Assembly (NCBI GenBank): GCA_022450155.1
Contig: JAKUQR010000005.1
Coordinates: 91,968 to 155,967, forward strand
DNA length: 64,000 bases
Direction of reading: 5' to 3'
Source of the DNA: Gammaproteobacteria bacterium
Lineage (GTDB): Bacteria > Pseudomonadota > Gammaproteobacteria > Arenicellales > UBA868
The notes under the pieces are model-generated. The model searched no databases. It saw nothing but the letters and a program-made list of their open reading frames with translations, and was not told the DNA's origin. Within the stretch, counting starts at the first letter, position 1; every line of letters starts with the position of its first letter. This document shows positions 11,193 to 21,565 of this stretch, piece after piece. The translations under genes were made by a program, and so were the position numbers.

Positions 11193-12158
11193 TTAAAGGC
11201 TCAGCAGAGTCTGTACTATTTCTGCAGTCACATTACCCCCGGTTACAGCGGCGACTGTAGTGCGATCCTGATCAACTTTGCCGGAAAGAAAAGCGGCAGG
11301 CGCAACAGCGCCAGCAGGTTCTACCAAAAGCTTTCCCCGATAAAGTAACGACCTAAATGATGCAGCTATATCTTTTTCCGAAACCAGAACCACATCATCT
11401 AAATATTCCTGAAGATGATGGAATGGATACGCACCTGGAAACCGGGCGGACAACCCATCCGCAATGGTATCCCAGTGACTAAGCGTTACAGGTTCGCCAG
11501 CTTTCCTCGACAAAAAGTACGCATTTGCACCTTCAGGCTGAACACCAATAATCCTGACGCGTGGTGAGCTCAGTTTCACCGCTGTCGCAATTCCGGCAGC
11601 TACACCGCCGCTCGAGACCGGCACGAGTATTTGTTCTACTCCCGGGGCATCCTCAATTACTTCGAGGCCTATGCTGCCGTGACCCGCGACTACTGGCGGG
11701 TACTCCCATGTATCTATTGAGGTCATATCTCGATCGCTAGCGATAGCCTCGACTGTTGGCTGCCGATTCAGTGCGTCCCGGCCACAGAAAACAACTTCAG
11801 CACCGAGTTCTTGAGTGGCTGATACTTTATAAGTGCTGGTCTGGTCGAGCATCACCACGACCACGGACACGCCCAGCTGGGCACCCGCAAATGCGAAGGC
11901 TTGCGCGAAATTGCCCGAAGAAGCGAGTACGATACCCCGCTTCCGTTCCAATTCGCTGAGAGACCTAATCACATTGAAAGCAGCACGAACTTTATATGCA
12001 CCGGTCACCTGAAGACATTCGGCTTTGAGGAACAGTTTTTCATGGCCAATATCACGTGGCTCAGGTGCCAGCGGTAATACTGGCGTTCTTCGAACAACAG
12101 AAGGCAACGCATCCCGTGCCGCCTCAATATCATGCAAAGTTGTCAAAGTTACTTTCAT
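11193..12158 (-). CDS. threonine dehydratase-like PLP-dependent enzyme
   Basis: Fold-type II PLP enzyme of the serine/threonine ammonia-lyase group. The Schiff-base lysine is in TGAYKVRAAF, the substrate-binding loop is SSGNFAQAFAFAGAQLG, and the phosphate-binding Gly-rich loop is PVSSGGVAAGIA. At 321 residues it lacks the C-terminal ACT regulatory domain of biosynthetic IlvA, so it resembles catabolic threonine/serine dehydratase or hydroxyaspartate/racemase relatives. The precise substrate is not decided by the sequence. Confidence 0.82.
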   Translation of the reverse strand: MKVTLTTLHDIEAARDALPSVVRRTPVLPLAPEPRDIGHEKLFLKAECLQVTGAYKVRAAFNVIRSLSELERKRGIVLASSGNFAQAFAFAGAQLGVSVVVVMLDQTSTYKVSATQELGAEVVFCGRDALNRQPTVEAIASDRDMTSIDTWEYPPVVAGHGSIGLEVIEDAPGVEQILVPVSSGGVAAGIATAVKLSSPRVRIIGVQPEGANAYFLSRKAGEPVTLSHWDTIADGLSARFPGAYPFHHLQEYLDDVVLVSEKDIAASFRSLLYRGKLLVEPAGAVAPAAFLSGKVDQDRTTVAAVTGGNVTAEIVQTLLSL

Positions 12159-12294
12159 CTCAGAGAGAATACCCTTCTACCGTAGCTCTGCCAATGTTCC
12201 GACCACACTTAACGATTCTATATTGTTAAGCAACCGGATTGAATTTTATGACGTCAGTACGAAGAAAGCGCTAGAATTTGCGAAAGGGGAATAG

Positions 12295-12381
12295 GCCGGA
12301 GTGGTGAAATTGGTATACACGAGGGATTCAAAATCCCTTGCACGAAAGTGCGTGCCGGTTCGAGTCCGGCCTCCGGTACCA
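12295..12381 (+). tRNA. tRNA-Leu (anticodon CAA)
   Basis: A cloverleaf of 87 nt including an encoded CCA. Acceptor GCCGGAG pairs with CTCCGGT (the first pair is a G-U wobble). The anticodon stem AGGGA/TCCCT encloses the loop TTCAAAA, giving CAA, which reads UUG. A long class II variable arm follows (GCACGAAAGTGC core), then the T-arm GCCGGTTCGAGTCCGGC. It closely resembles E. coli leucine CAA tRNA. Stand-alone gene between two oppositely oriented genes. Confidence 0.96.
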
Positions 12382-12475
12382 ATTCAGCGATCGATTTATG
12401 GCCATGCCCAATTGAGCAAATAGTTAGTTACCTTGTTTGCCAGGATTTGGTTATAACTGTGATTGTCGTTGCTAA

Positions 12476-12493
12476 GTTTCAGATTACTGAAAC
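12476..12493. promoter_or_regulatory. perfect inverted repeat upstream of the VOC gene
   Basis: GTTTCAG-ATTA-CTGAAAC, a 7-bp perfect dyad with a 4-nt spacer, lies 36 nt before the VOC gene. No T-run follows on either strand, so it is not a classic terminator for the tRNA. It could be an operator or the tRNA transcript's processing hairpin. The rest of the gap 12382-12529 shows nothing recognisable. Confidence 0.3.
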
Positions 12494-12529
12494 CACATCT
12501 ACCTAAAACACGAACCGTGGATGACACTT

Positions 12530-12898
12530 ATGAAGGGATACATAACAGTTGGCACCAATGATCTGACACGCTCGGCAGCATTCTATGAAGCTTTGTTTGA
12601 GGAACTCGGTTTTTCCCGACAACGTGAATACCCCGGAAAGGCTGTCTACTTTGGCACCGAGGATGATGTTCAGTTGGTAGTAATTACGCCGGCTGACGGC
12701 CGACCCGCCACGGCGGGTAATGGCACGATGGTTGCATTGAATGTCGACAGTCAGGAACAAGTCCAGCGACTGCATGCTCGTGCTATTGATCTAGGCGCAA
12801 GCGATGAAGGCGCGCCAGGGCCGAGAGGCAGCGACACATTTTATGGTGCTTATTTCCGCGACCCGGACGGCAACAAGATTGCCTTCTATCTGCGTTGA
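12530..12898 (+). CDS. VOC (glyoxalase/bleomycin-resistance) family protein
   Basis: A single-domain vicinal-oxygen-chelate protein of about 122 residues. It opens with MKGYITVGTNDLTRSAAFYEALFEELGF-type strand/helix features and ends with the classic YFRDPDGNKIAFYLR strand. Family members bind a metal with His/Glu side chains, and the terminal region here lacks a clear extra metal ligand. The start at 12530 (the second ATG) matches the usual family N-terminus; an ATG at 12521 is in frame. Its stop is ~40 nt from the DapA-family gene, suggesting co-transcription. Substrate unknown. Confidence 0.8.
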   Translation: MKGYITVGTNDLTRSAAFYEALFEELGFSRQREYPGKAVYFGTEDDVQLVVITPADGRPATAGNGTMVALNVDSQEQVQRLHARAIDLGASDEGAPGPRGSDTFYGAYFRDPDGNKIAFYLR

Positions 12899-12939
12899 AA
12901 TGTCCCCTGGGACAAAACCAGACTAGGCAAAACGACACT

Positions 12940-13872
12940 ATGAACCCCATCCAAGCTGAATCTAACCCGAGAAACAGGTTTGCGGGCGTGTTCCCGGCCA
13001 ACCCGACACCTGTCACGGATAACGGCGACATTCATGAGAAGGGCCTGAGGGCTGTTTTAGAAGACAACATGGCCTACGGTGTTCACGGTTTCTGGGTCGC
13101 TGGAACATCGGGTGAAGGCCCTTTATTGTCCGATGCGCAAAGGGACACTGTGGCCAGAATTGCCGGAGAGACTACCCGGGGCCGCGCCTTATCGATAATG
13201 CACGTCGGCGCGATCACTACCCATAGCGCTAAAAAAGGGGCACAAAGTGCTGCGCGGGGCGGTTGTGCAGCCATAGCTTGTCTTCCGCCCTTTCTGATAC
13301 GCGCAAGTAATTCCTCCATCATCGATCACTATAAGGCCGTGGCAGACAGTGCTGAGGGGCTACCACTTTTCGCCTACAATCTCCCACAATTGACTCGGGT
13401 GGAATTCGATCGAAACCTGATGGAATCTCTGCGCAGTGAAGTACCCAGTCTGATCGGCCTCAAACATTCGGCCCACGATCTATCGATGATTCGACACTGG
13501 CTCGATATGGGACTGGCGTGCTTTTCCGGGTTCGGCCATTTGCCACTGCCTGCATTGGCCATGGGTGCTGTCGGCACTGTTGACGCGCCTTTATCAATCT
13601 CACCCTGGTTGTACGTCGAACTGTACGACGCGTGGAAAGCAGGGGACCTGGACACGGCCAGAGCTAAACAGCAGGAGATCCAAGCGGTTGCAAACCTGAC
13701 AGCGCGCTACGACGCTGTCTCAGATGTCGGCAAAACAATTCTTGGGCAGCGCCTGGGTATCGACTGTGGTCGAGCCATCCTCCCCAATAACCGCCTGACC
13801 AGTGATCAATGCCGTGATGTGCTCGAAACTGCAAAATCTATGGGGATTCTTCGTACTGATGTCGCCGCTTAA
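12940..13872 (+). CDS. dihydrodipicolinate synthase/N-acetylneuraminate lyase family aldolase
   Basis: A class I Schiff-base aldolase of the DapA/NanA superfamily. Visible are the pyruvate-carboxylate loop GTSGEGPLLSD (GTTGE in DapA), the catalytic Tyr in LFAYNLPQ and the Schiff-base Lys in LIGLKHS. The chosen ATG at 12940 gives 310 residues, close to the family norm; an upstream TTG at 12895 overlaps the VOC stop and would add a tail unlike the family. Context gives no lysine or sialic acid pathway. It is more likely a catabolic lyase or dehydratase of a keto-acid sugar derivative than DapA itself. Confidence 0.83.
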   Translation: MNPIQAESNPRNRFAGVFPANPTPVTDNGDIHEKGLRAVLEDNMAYGVHGFWVAGTSGEGPLLSDAQRDTVARIAGETTRGRALSIMHVGAITTHSAKKGAQSAARGGCAAIACLPPFLIRASNSSIIDHYKAVADSAEGLPLFAYNLPQLTRVEFDRNLMESLRSEVPSLIGLKHSAHDLSMIRHWLDMGLACFSGFGHLPLPALAMGAVGTVDAPLSISPWLYVELYDAWKAGDLDTARAKQQEIQAVANLTARYDAVSDVGKTILGQRLGIDCGRAILPNNRLTSDQCRDVLETAKSMGILRTDVAA

Positions 13873-13932
13873 TGGTGGTGCAACGTTCCACCTCAGACGA
13901 GTACTAGGACACTACAGATTCAACACTCAGTC

Positions 13933-14502
13933 ATGAAATTCCTATTCGATATTTTTCCCTTAGTGCTTTTTTTTGGCGCCTATAAGGTGTACGGCATTTA
14001 CGTCGCAACAGCGACCGCTATCGTCGCCAGTATCGCTCAAGTTTCAGTATTTTGGTGGCGAAATCGGCGGTTTGAAACCATGCATCTGATCACCCTAGGT
14101 GTGATTGTTCTGTTTGGCGGCCTTACTCTTTTCTTTAGAGACGATACCTTCATCAAGTGGAAACCAAGTATCATCAACTGGCTATTTTCAGTGCTTATCC
14201 TGGGCAGTCTGTTGACTGGCCGACGGACAGCACTGGAGGCTCTGCTGGGTGCAAGCTTGACCCTGCCCGACAGAATATGGCGCAATGTCAATCTCAGCTG
14301 GGGTCTTTTCTTCTTGATCGTTGGACTGCTGAATGTATACATCGCCTTTTATTATCGCCCGGAACTCAGCGAACAGGTTCGGACTGATTTCTGGGTCAAC
14401 TTTAAGGTCTTTGGTCTGATGGGGCTGACCCTGGTATTTGCCATGGGCCAGATGCTGTGTATTGCAAAATACCTAAAACCAGAACACGACGAGAATCTGT
14501 AA
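13933..14502 (+). CDS. yciB: inner membrane septation-associated protein YciB (IspA/IspZ family)
   Basis: A 189-residue polytopic membrane protein with about five hydrophobic segments. Family signatures are the start MKFLFDIFPLVLFFGAYK, the GLTLFFRDDTFIKWKPSIINW block and the terminal LSWGLFFLIVGLLNVYIAFY region. YciB interacts with cell-elongation and division proteins in E. coli. The bolA-like gene starts 7 nt after it, a pairing common in proteobacteria. Confidence 0.93.
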   Translation: MKFLFDIFPLVLFFGAYKVYGIYVATATAIVASIAQVSVFWWRNRRFETMHLITLGVIVLFGGLTLFFRDDTFIKWKPSIINWLFSVLILGSLLTGRRTALEALLGASLTLPDRIWRNVNLSWGLFFLIVGLLNVYIAFYYRPELSEQVRTDFWVNFKVFGLMGLTLVFAMGQMLCIAKYLKPEHDENL

Positions 14503-14508
14503 TTACAC

Positions 14509-14838
14509 ATGGCACACTCGACCGATGATCCTCAGCCAACGGCCGATACCGGCCTGACGGAAAACGCCCTCATGAAAAGTGCTGAGATGGTCCGTGAGCG
14601 ACTGTACCAGGATCTGGCGGCAGATTTTGTTGAGGTAGAGGATCAGAGTCATCTCCACGCAGGTCACTCTGGCGCTGCAGCTGGAGGTCGCCACTTTGAG
14701 GTGGTCGTGGTTTCAAAAGCGTTCGAAGGACTGGCAACTCTGGCACGACACCGACTCGTTTATCAGGCAATGGGAGATGCCATGGCACAGGACATTCATG
14801 CCCTGAGTATAAAAGCCTATGCGCCCGGCGAAGTCTAG
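14509..14838 (+). CDS. BolA family protein
   Basis: A small protein (109 residues) with the class II KH-like BolA fold, a partner of monothiol glutaredoxins in iron-sulfur handling. The characteristic core is SHLHAGHSGAAAGGRHFEVVVVS followed in family order by the helix LARHRLVYQAMGDAM and HALSIKAYAPGE. The GHSG/His region corresponds to the ligand loop. It lies immediately downstream of yciB. Cannot be assigned confidently to BolA versus BolA2/IbaG by eye. Confidence 0.9.
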   Translation: MAHSTDDPQPTADTGLTENALMKSAEMVRERLYQDLAADFVEVEDQSHLHAGHSGAAAGGRHFEVVVVSKAFEGLATLARHRLVYQAMGDAMAQDIHALSIKAYAPGEV

Positions 14839-14896
14839 AAAGATATATTGGATTGCCCCTAATCATCCTTTTTCAAGATGATGACTGACATCTCGG

Positions 14897-16021
14897 GTGG
14901 ATAAAGCAAGTACAGTGGCGAATACAACGCCCCTTTATGCGTTACATTGTGAACTCGATGCCAAGATCGTTGAGTTCGCGAACTACCAGATGCCCCTCAA
15001 TTACCCATCCGGCATCATCAAAGAACACCGTCACGTTCGCGAATCTGCAGGTCTGTTCGATGTCTCTCACATGGGTCAGATCAAAGTCACCGGCGATAGT
15101 GCTGCCGAATTACTTGAATCGCTACTGCCCACCGATCTCAGCCACCTCGATGTCGGGCGTCAGCGCTACAGCTTCTTAACGCTGGACACAGGTGGAATTC
15201 TTGATGACCTGATGATTTCAAGATTTGAAGACCACTATCTTCTGGTCGTCAACGCATCAAACAAACACCAGGACTTCAACCATATCGCCGGTAGGCTTCC
15301 AGCAGACTGTACAGCTGAGCTCTTGGATAATCGTTCTCTCCTGGCACTACAGGGCCCTCTCGCCAGAGAGGTCATGTCACGGTTGTGCCCAGATCTTACG
15401 ACCATGCGATTTATGGATACTATGGACGCTGAGATCGAAGGCATTAAATGTCAGGCATTCTGTAGCGGCTATACAGGCGAAGATGGTTTCGAGCTTGCGA
15501 CAAATAAGGACGATGCATTGAAGCTTGCCCAGTTACTGCTCGATCAAACCGAAGTGCAACCCGCGGGACTCGGTGCTCGGGATTGCTTGCGCCTGGAAGC
15601 GGGCTTATGTCTGCATGGCAATGACATTCACCCAAACATCACACCAGTAGCGGCGGGTCTGTCCTGGGCAATCCCCGCAAGCCGCCGGAAAGGTGGCTCC
15701 AAATCTGGTGGCTTCCCGGGTTCGGAGCCCATATTGCTGGAACTCGAAAATGGCCCCTCACTCACCCGGGTGGGGATTCAGCCTGAGGGGCGGGCACCCG
15801 TGCGCGCGCACTCTGAAATCGTAAACCCAACAGGTGAACCAGTCGGCGAGGTTTCCAGCGGGAGTTATGGGCCGACCGTCGGCAGACCGATCGCGATGGG
15901 TTATGTCAGATCCACTTGCAGCGCGGTTGGCACCGATCTTCGGGCCATCGTGCGAGGTAAGCCTCTTAGCGTTAAGATTTGCCCCTTACCTTTTATAAAA
16001 CATAACTACAGACGACACTAA
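14897..16021 (+). CDS. gcvT: glycine cleavage system aminomethyltransferase (T protein)
   Basis: Tetrahydrofolate-dependent T protein, which releases ammonia and forms methylene-THF from the aminomethyl group on lipoyl-GcvH. A GTG start at 14897 gives 374 residues. Motifs include VEFANYQMPLNYPSG, ESAGLFDVSHMGQ, the GYTGEDGFEL block and the C-terminal VGIQPEGRAPVR and GEVSSGSYGPTVG. First gene of gcvT-gcvH-gcvP-lipA. The 58-nt gap before it is too short for, and does not resemble, a glycine riboswitch. Confidence 0.96.
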   Translation: MDKASTVANTTPLYALHCELDAKIVEFANYQMPLNYPSGIIKEHRHVRESAGLFDVSHMGQIKVTGDSAAELLESLLPTDLSHLDVGRQRYSFLTLDTGGILDDLMISRFEDHYLLVVNASNKHQDFNHIAGRLPADCTAELLDNRSLLALQGPLAREVMSRLCPDLTTMRFMDTMDAEIEGIKCQAFCSGYTGEDGFELATNKDDALKLAQLLLDQTEVQPAGLGARDCLRLEAGLCLHGNDIHPNITPVAAGLSWAIPASRRKGGSKSGGFPGSEPILLELENGPSLTRVGIQPEGRAPVRAHSEIVNPTGEPVGEVSSGSYGPTVGRPIAMGYVRSTCSAVGTDLRAIVRGKPLSVKICPLPFIKHNYRRH

Positions 16022-16044
16022 ATTACTACAGGAGCTGATCCAGT

Positions 16045-16422
16045 ATGAGCGATCTACGATATACGAACGACCACGAATGGGCGCGCCTGGTAGGTGACCT
16101 TGTGACCGTCGGAATTACAGACTATGCACAGGATCAACTGGGGGAGCTGGTTTACGTTGAGCTTCCAGCCGTTGGCACGGCCGTTAATCAGGGCGATGAG
16201 GCCGCCGTTATCGAATCTGTGAAGGCCGCCGGAGACGTCAAGTCACCGGTCACGGGAACGATCCTTGAAGTCAATGATTCACTCAACGATGCACCCGAAT
16301 CAGTTAATGACGACCCTACAGGTGAAGGCTGGTTTTACAAAATAAAAATAGCAGACACTTCAGAGTTAGATAGCTTGTTGTCCGAGTCAGCCTATAACAC
16401 CATGATTTCTGAACTAACCTGA
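16045..16422 (+). CDS. gcvH: glycine cleavage system lipoyl-carrier protein (H protein)
   Basis: Shuttles the aminomethyl group between GcvP, GcvT and the dihydrolipoamide dehydrogenase on a lipoyl arm. The lipoylated lysine is K60 in AAVIESVKAAGDV. N-terminal RYTNDHEWA and GITDYAQDQLGELVYVELP are diagnostic. Length 125 is normal. An AGGAG ribosome site precedes the ATG. The lipoyl synthase needed to modify it is encoded two genes downstream in the same operon. Confidence 0.97.
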   Translation: MSDLRYTNDHEWARLVGDLVTVGITDYAQDQLGELVYVELPAVGTAVNQGDEAAVIESVKAAGDVKSPVTGTILEVNDSLNDAPESVNDDPTGEGWFYKIKIADTSELDSLLSESAYNTMISELT

Positions 16423-16454
16423 TCCGCCGCGCTTGAATTATCTAAGGGGGAACA

Positions 16455-19364
16455 ATGCAAAAGCTGCGTAAAAGTCTTGACGATCTCGAGATTCCTCGAG
16501 ATTTCATTCGTCGCCACATAGGTCCTAGTCAGTCGGATATTGACCAGATGCTGGCGGTTACGGGACATGAATCACTGGAACAACTGATCGACCTCGCAGT
16601 GCCTGCCTCTATCGTGAGTGAACGACCTTTGAATCTGCCGCCCACTCGAAGCGAGCGTGCTACCAGCACCTACCTCCGACACATGCGACACAGGAACCGC
16701 GTATTCGTATCGATGATCGGGTGCGGCTACCACGGCACGATTATGCCACCAGTCATCAAGCGCAATGTGCTTGAGAACCCAGACTGGTATACCGCCTATA
16801 CCCCCTACCAAGCTGAAGTCAGTCAGGGCCGCTTGGAAGTGCTGCTAGGTTTTCAGCAGATGGTCATGGACCTGACGGGTATGGAGATCGCCAACGCTTC
16901 TTTACTGGATGAAGCTACTGCAGCTGCAGAGGCAATGACCATGGCGCGGAGGATCTCAAAGAGCCGCTCCAATGTCTTTTTCGTCGATACTGACTGTCAT
17001 CCTCAGACCCTTGCTGTAATACGAACAAGAGCTCACTTTCTCGGTTACGAAGTCGTCGTCGGCAACCCATACACAGAGCTCGAGATCAGAGAATTTTTCG
17101 GCGTTCTCATTCAGTACCCGGCATCTACCGGGTGTCTGAACAACCCTACTGAAGCCATCTCCCAAGCCCACAAAAAAGGCGCATTGGCTGTTGTCGCAAG
17201 TGATCTGCTTGCGCTGACTCTAATTAAATCTCCAGGTGAAATGGGCGCAGACATTGTTGTCGGAAATTCACAACGGTTTGGCGTTCCCATGGGATACGGC
17301 GGCCCACATGCCGCGTTTTTTTCCACTCGTGAAGAATACAAACGATCCACACCGGGACGCATCATTGGGGTCTCAATTGATGCTCAAGGACATCCGGCGC
17401 TGCGTATGGCACTACAGACACGAGAACAACACATCAGGCGTGAAAAAGCGACCAGTAATATCTGCACGGCTCAGGTGCTGCTTGCCAATATTGCCACCTT
17501 ATATGCGATGTACCACGGCCCAGAAGGGCTCAAGGATATCGCTAGGAGGGTCCATCGTATGACGCGGATCCTAGCGGCCGGCTTGACCGAACTGGGTTAC
17601 CCGCTTGTAGATGACGCGTACTTTGACACCGTCAAAGTACGCGTTCCAGGCCTTGCTGGCCGAATAGCTGCCAAGGCCCGCGAATCACAAATCAATCTGC
17701 GCTACATCGATGCAGATCATCTCGGCATCACATTAGACGAAACAACCAAACGGAAAAATATTTTGAGCCTTTGGCGAGTATTCCATACTGGCGCTGACCG
17801 AATGTTGAGTATTGAACGCTTTGATGACGTGGTCACTGAGGCCGTACCCCAGGAGCTCTTGCGTAGAAGTAGTTTCATGGAGCATGAGATATTTCATCGT
17901 TATCACTCTGAAACCGAGATGATGCGCTATATGCGCCGAACTGCGAGCAAGGACATCAGTCTTGGTAGGTCTATGATTCCGTTGGGGTCATGCACCATGA
18001 AACTAAACGCCACATCCCAAATGCTGCCACTGTCCTATCGTGATTTTTCAAATCTGCATCCGTTTGCACCACTCGACCAAACTCAGGGCTATCAGCAGTT
18101 GTTTGAGGAACTCGAGGAGATGCTGTGCGAGATCACCGGCTTCCACGCCATTTCTCTGCAACCCAACGCAGGGTCACAGGGCGAATACGCCGGGCTCCTT
18201 TGTATACGGGCCTACCTCCAGAGCCAAGGAGAGGGGCATCGAAATATATGCCTGATTCCCTCGTCTGCTCACGGAACCAATCCTGCCAGCGCAATCTTGG
18301 CTGGCATGAAGGTTGTTATCATACGTTGTGACAATAATGGGAATGTAGATCTTAAAGACCTCTCCGATAAAACCGCTTTTCATAGAGATAGCCTGGCAGC
18401 CTTGATGATCACCTATCCGTCCACTCATGGCGTTTTTGAAGAATCAATCCAGGAGATCTGCCAGATTGTCCACCGCTCGGGTGGTCAGGTCTATATGGAT
18501 GGTGCTAATTTGAATGCCCTAGTCGGTATCTGCAGACCCGGTGAGATTGGGGCAGATGTTGCGCACATAAACCTGCACAAGACTTTTGCTATACCGCATG
18601 GCGGTGGCGGACCGGGAATGGGTCCAATTGGCGTGCTCAGTCACCTGGCCCCATTTCTACCAGATCACCCCCTCGTTGAGGGAGTTAATCCTGCAGCAGG
18701 CGGCAAAACAACGATCGGTACGGTATCAGCGGCTCCCTGGGGGTCAGCTTCCATTCTCCCGATCTCCTGGGCATACATTGCTATGCTGGGTGCTTCGGGC
18801 GTCCGTAGATCCACCGAACTGGCTATATTGAATGCCAACTACATAGCCAAGCGCTTGAACGAGCATTACCCCGTTGTGTACACAGGTCCCGGGGGATTAG
18901 TCGCTCATGAGTGCATCGTAGACTTGTCTGGAATAAAGGCCCAATCTGGAATCACTGTTGAAGACGTGGCCAAGCGATTGGTTGACTATGGATTTCACGC
19001 GCCCACCATGTCCTGGCCGGTTGCGGACTCCTTTATGATTGAGCCCACCGAAAGCGAATCTTTGGCCGAACTCGATAGATTCTGTGAGGCTCTGATCTCG
19101 ATTCGACAGGAGATATCAGACATCGAAGCCGGTAAAGCTGATCCCGAAAACAATCTTCTAAAAAACGCCCCGCATGCTCAGCATTTGTTGACAGAGGAAG
19201 ATTGGAATCGACCCTATTCCTGGAAGCAAGCGTTCTTTCCATCACCGCATACCCGCCAGGATAAGTACTGGCCTCCTGTGGGCCGGGTGGATAATGTCTA
19301 TGGTGACAAAAATCTTGTCTGTAGTTGCCCCCCAATCGAACACTACGACCAGGAAGCTGCATGA
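16455..19364 (+). CDS. gcvP: glycine dehydrogenase (decarboxylating), P protein, full-length
   Basis: PLP enzyme that decarboxylates glycine and loads the remaining methylamine onto GcvH. A 969-residue single polypeptide, the fused form rather than the split GcvPA/GcvPB of many bacteria. Both halves are intact. The C-terminal half holds the PLP lysine K709 in [17 protein letters not shown]. Other motifs are FIRRHIGPS near the start and [25 protein letters not shown] precedes the ATG. The stop overlaps the lipA start (ATGA). Confidence 0.97.
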   Translation: MQKLRKSLDDLEIPRDFIRRHIGPSQSDIDQMLAVTGHESLEQLIDLAVPASIVSERPLNLPPTRSERATSTYLRHMRHRNRVFVSMIGCGYHGTIMPPVIKRNVLENPDWYTAYTPYQAEVSQGRLEVLLGFQQMVMDLTGMEIANASLLDEATAAAEAMTMARRISKSRSNVFFVDTDCHPQTLAVIRTRAHFLGYEVVVGNPYTELEIREFFGVLIQYPASTGCLNNPTEAISQAHKKGALAVVASDLLALTLIKSPGEMGADIVVGNSQRFGVPMGYGGPHAAFFSTREEYKRSTPGRIIGVSIDAQGHPALRMALQTREQHIRREKATSNICTAQVLLANIATLYAMYHGPEGLKDIARRVHRMTRILAAGLTELGYPLVDDAYFDTVKVRVPGLAGRIAAKARESQINLRYIDADHLGITLDETTKRKNILSLWRVFHTGADRMLSIERFDDVVTEAVPQELLRRSSFMEHEIFHRYHSETEMMRYMRRTASKDISLGRSMIPLGSCTMKLNATSQMLPLSYRDFSNLHPFAPLDQTQGYQQLFEELEEMLCEITGFHAISLQPNAGSQGEYAGLLCIRAYLQSQGEGHRNICLIPSSAHGTNPASAILAGMKVVIIRCDNNGNVDLKDLSDKTAFHRDSLAALMITYPSTHGVFEESIQEICQIVHRSGGQVYMDGANLNALVGICRPGEIGADVAHINLHKTFAIPHGGGGPGMGPIGVLSHLAPFLPDHPLVEGVNPAAGGKTTIGTVSAAPWGSASILPISWAYIAMLGASGVRRSTELAILNANYIAKRLNEHYPVVYTGPGGLVAHECIVDLSGIKAQSGITVEDVAKRLVDYGFHAPTMSWPVADSFMIEPTESESLAELDRFCEALISIRQEISDIEAGKADPENNLLKNAPHAQHLLTEEDWNRPYSWKQAFFPSPHTRQDKYWPPVGRVDNVYGDKNLVCSCPPIEHYDQEAA

Positions 19365-20368
19365 ACATAAGCCAAGGCCGAAAACAACTCGGCGCGGAAA
19401 AGATGTCTCGATTACGTGTAAAATTTGCAGCCAGCAAACGAGCCGAACTGCTGCCTAAACCGCCGTGGATCAGAGCGCAGTTCCCCGGCACTCCTGAAGT
19501 TGTACGCCTTAAAACAATACTGCGAGAAAACAACCTCTACACAGTCTGCGAAGAAGCCAGCTGTCCGAATCTTGGGGAATGTTTTAGCAACGGCACTGCC
19601 ACGTTTATGATCATGGGGGACATCTGCACCCGGCGTTGCCCTTTTTGTGATGTCGCTCATGGGCGGCCCGGTTCTCTTGACGCAGATGAACCTTCCAACC
19701 TTGCACGAACTGTTAAGACGATGGGACTTGACCATGTGGTCATCACATCGGTTGATCGGGATGACCTGCGCGATGGCGGTGCCAGCCATTTCAGAAAATG
19801 CATCGACGCTATTCGGACGGTGAGTCCCGAAACAACAGTCGAAATACTGACACCAGATTTCCGGGGTCGCGCAATTAAAGCCATCGAGCAGCTTGCTGCT
19901 TCACCGCCCGACATTTTTAATCACAACCTGGAAACGGTACCCCGACTGTACAAACGGGTAAGACCCGGTGCCGACTATGACCACTCATTGGGACTATTGA
20001 AAGATTTTGGGAAATGCTGCCCTGATTTACCGACCAAGTCGGGACTTATGCTCGGTGTTGGAGAGTCGATGCCTGAGGTAGAGGCTGTGATGCAAGATAT
20101 GAGAGATCACGGTGTGCAACTACTGACACTAGGTCAGTATCTACAGCCCAGCCTTGATCATCTACCGGTAGAACGTTATGTCACTCCGGAAGAGTTTCTA
20201 GATTTGGCCGCACTTGGAAGCCGGATGGGCTTTGGTCACGTTGCCTCGGGACCGATGGTACGCTCTTCCTACCATGCTGACCGACAAGCACGACGGTTTA
20301 TCAGCCCGGAGTCGACAAACACCCAATTTGTCGATTCAACCCAGAATCTGAGCGAGGTCGTCACATAA
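19361..20368 (+). CDS. lipA: lipoyl synthase
   Basis: Radical-SAM enzyme inserting two sulfurs into protein-bound octanoyl groups. The auxiliary cluster motif is [12 protein letters not shown], the radical-SAM cluster motif is CTRRCPFC, and the C-terminal RSSYHAD supplies the serine ligand. I start it at the ATG overlapping the gcvP stop (ATGA, 19361), giving 335 residues; an upstream in-frame ATG at 19325 lies inside gcvP. Placement inside the gcv operon suggests dedicated lipoylation of GcvH. No lipB is in the window. Its 3' end overlaps the convergent PLP-lyase gene by 33 nt. Confidence 0.96.
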   Translation: MNISQGRKQLGAEKMSRLRVKFAASKRAELLPKPPWIRAQFPGTPEVVRLKTILRENNLYTVCEEASCPNLGECFSNGTATFMIMGDICTRRCPFCDVAHGRPGSLDADEPSNLARTVKTMGLDHVVITSVDRDDLRDGGASHFRKCIDAIRTVSPETTVEILTPDFRGRAIKAIEQLAASPPDIFNHNLETVPRLYKRVRPGADYDHSLGLLKDFGKCCPDLPTKSGLMLGVGESMPEVEAVMQDMRDHGVQLLTLGQYLQPSLDHLPVERYVTPEEFLDLAALGSRMGFGHVASGPMVRSSYHADRQARRFISPESTNTQFVDSTQNLSEVVT

Positions 20369-21547
20369 ATCTTCAGGATCTTCCAGCCCCACGGAAATTC
20401 TGAATACACCGTCACCGGCAAACGCCCGGTAAGCGTCCAGTGCTCTTCCTTCAAGCGCATAACTTGATTGCATCAGATCGTCGGTGCCTAGCCAGTAGAT
20501 CAGACTGCGATGATGGCCTAATGACACTGCATAGTGAAATATCTTCAGGTCAGACATCATGCGCTCTGCCAGGCCAGGACCGTCATCAATCTGTACTGAC
20601 ACCATTCCAGAGTAATTATCCATCTGGCGAACGGCCAGATCGAATTGAGGGTGACTGGAAAGTCCGGGATACAACACCTTTTTAACCTTTGGATGCCCTT
20701 CCAGAAATTTCGCCACATGGGTGGCGTTTGTCTGATGCGCTTGCATTCTCATAGGCAGAGTCGCCAGCCCTCTGTTGATCAGCCAAGCATTAAATGGACT
20801 GATTACGCCGCCCATATAGATCTGACCATCCGTTTCGACACTCTTTAACGCATCTCGTCGACCAAGGACCGCACCGCCCATGGCATCACCATGTCCGCAA
20901 CAATATTTCGTCAGCGAATGAACAACGTAGTCTGCACCCAACTTCAGCGGACGAGTCGCGACTGGTGAAGCAAAAGTCGAGTCAACCGCGAACTCTGCGC
21001 CAACTGAATGGGCGAGTTCTGCAACTGCTCGAATATCGGTTAGACGCAGTGTCGGATTCGCGGGTGTTTCTGCCCAGACCAGCTTGACACCTGGCGTAAT
21101 TGACCGAGCCGCTACTTCTTGATCAGAAAGATCGGCCAAAACGACTTCCACGCCCAGTCGGGTCAACATCTTTCTGGCTAACTCTGCCGTTCCCGGATAG
21201 TTGCTGTCACTCATCACCAGTCGGTCGCCCTGGCTGAGCGTACTCAACAGTAACGCCGAAGTCGCTGCCATACCCGACGCAAAACATCGGCAGGCCTCGG
21301 CCTCTTCCAGCGCCGCCAGTTTGTCCTGAAGGACCGTGACCGTAGGGTTGTCCCAGCGACTATAGACATAAGGCGCGTCTTCAGGCTTGTCCTGAGCCGA
21401 GAAACTGACGGGTTCATCAATAACAAACGTGCTTGACATCACGATATTCGGCGCAGACGCACCGGTCGTTGGATCTGGTGATTCACCAGAGTGCACGGCG
21501 CGCGTCATGAAGCCCCTGGTCAGGCTGTTATCTTTACCCATGGCCAT
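20336..21547 (-). CDS. Cys/Met metabolism PLP-dependent enzyme (methionine gamma-lyase / cystathionine gamma-synthase family)
   Basis: Fold-type I PLP enzyme of the trans-sulfuration family, 403 residues. Family motifs are [11 protein letters not shown] (phosphate-binding Tyr and Arg from the neighbouring subunit), the FASGMAA phosphate loop, and the Schiff-base Lys in [16 protein letters not shown]. Which reaction it runs (methionine gamma-lyase, cystathionine gamma-synthase or beta-lyase, or sulfhydrylase) cannot be settled from these motifs. An AceE-like E1 and Lrp regulator at 32-35 kb would fit a methionine gamma-lyase (2-oxobutyrate producer), but that is inference. Confidence 0.85.
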   Translation of the reverse strand: MAMGKDNSLTRGFMTRAVHSGESPDPTTGASAPNIVMSSTFVIDEPVSFSAQDKPEDAPYVYSRWDNPTVTVLQDKLAALEEAEACRCFASGMAATSALLLSTLSQGDRLVMSDSNYPGTAELARKMLTRLGVEVVLADLSDQEVAARSITPGVKLVWAETPANPTLRLTDIRAVAELAHSVGAEFAVDSTFASPVATRPLKLGADYVVHSLTKYCCGHGDAMGGAVLGRRDALKSVETDGQIYMGGVISPFNAWLINRGLATLPMRMQAHQTNATHVAKFLEGHPKVKKVLYPGLSSHPQFDLAVRQMDNYSGMVSVQIDDGPGLAERMMSDLKIFHYAVSLGHHRSLIYWLGTDDLMQSSYALEGRALDAYRAFAGDGVFRISVGLEDPEDLCDDLAQILG

Positions 21548-21565
21548 GCACGTTCAAGGCAATAC

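Noticed and set aside
14839..14896. Possible glycine riboswitch before gcvT
   Set aside because: Only 58 nt are available and no conserved riboswitch core is visible; just a weak ATCATC/GATGAT hairpin.
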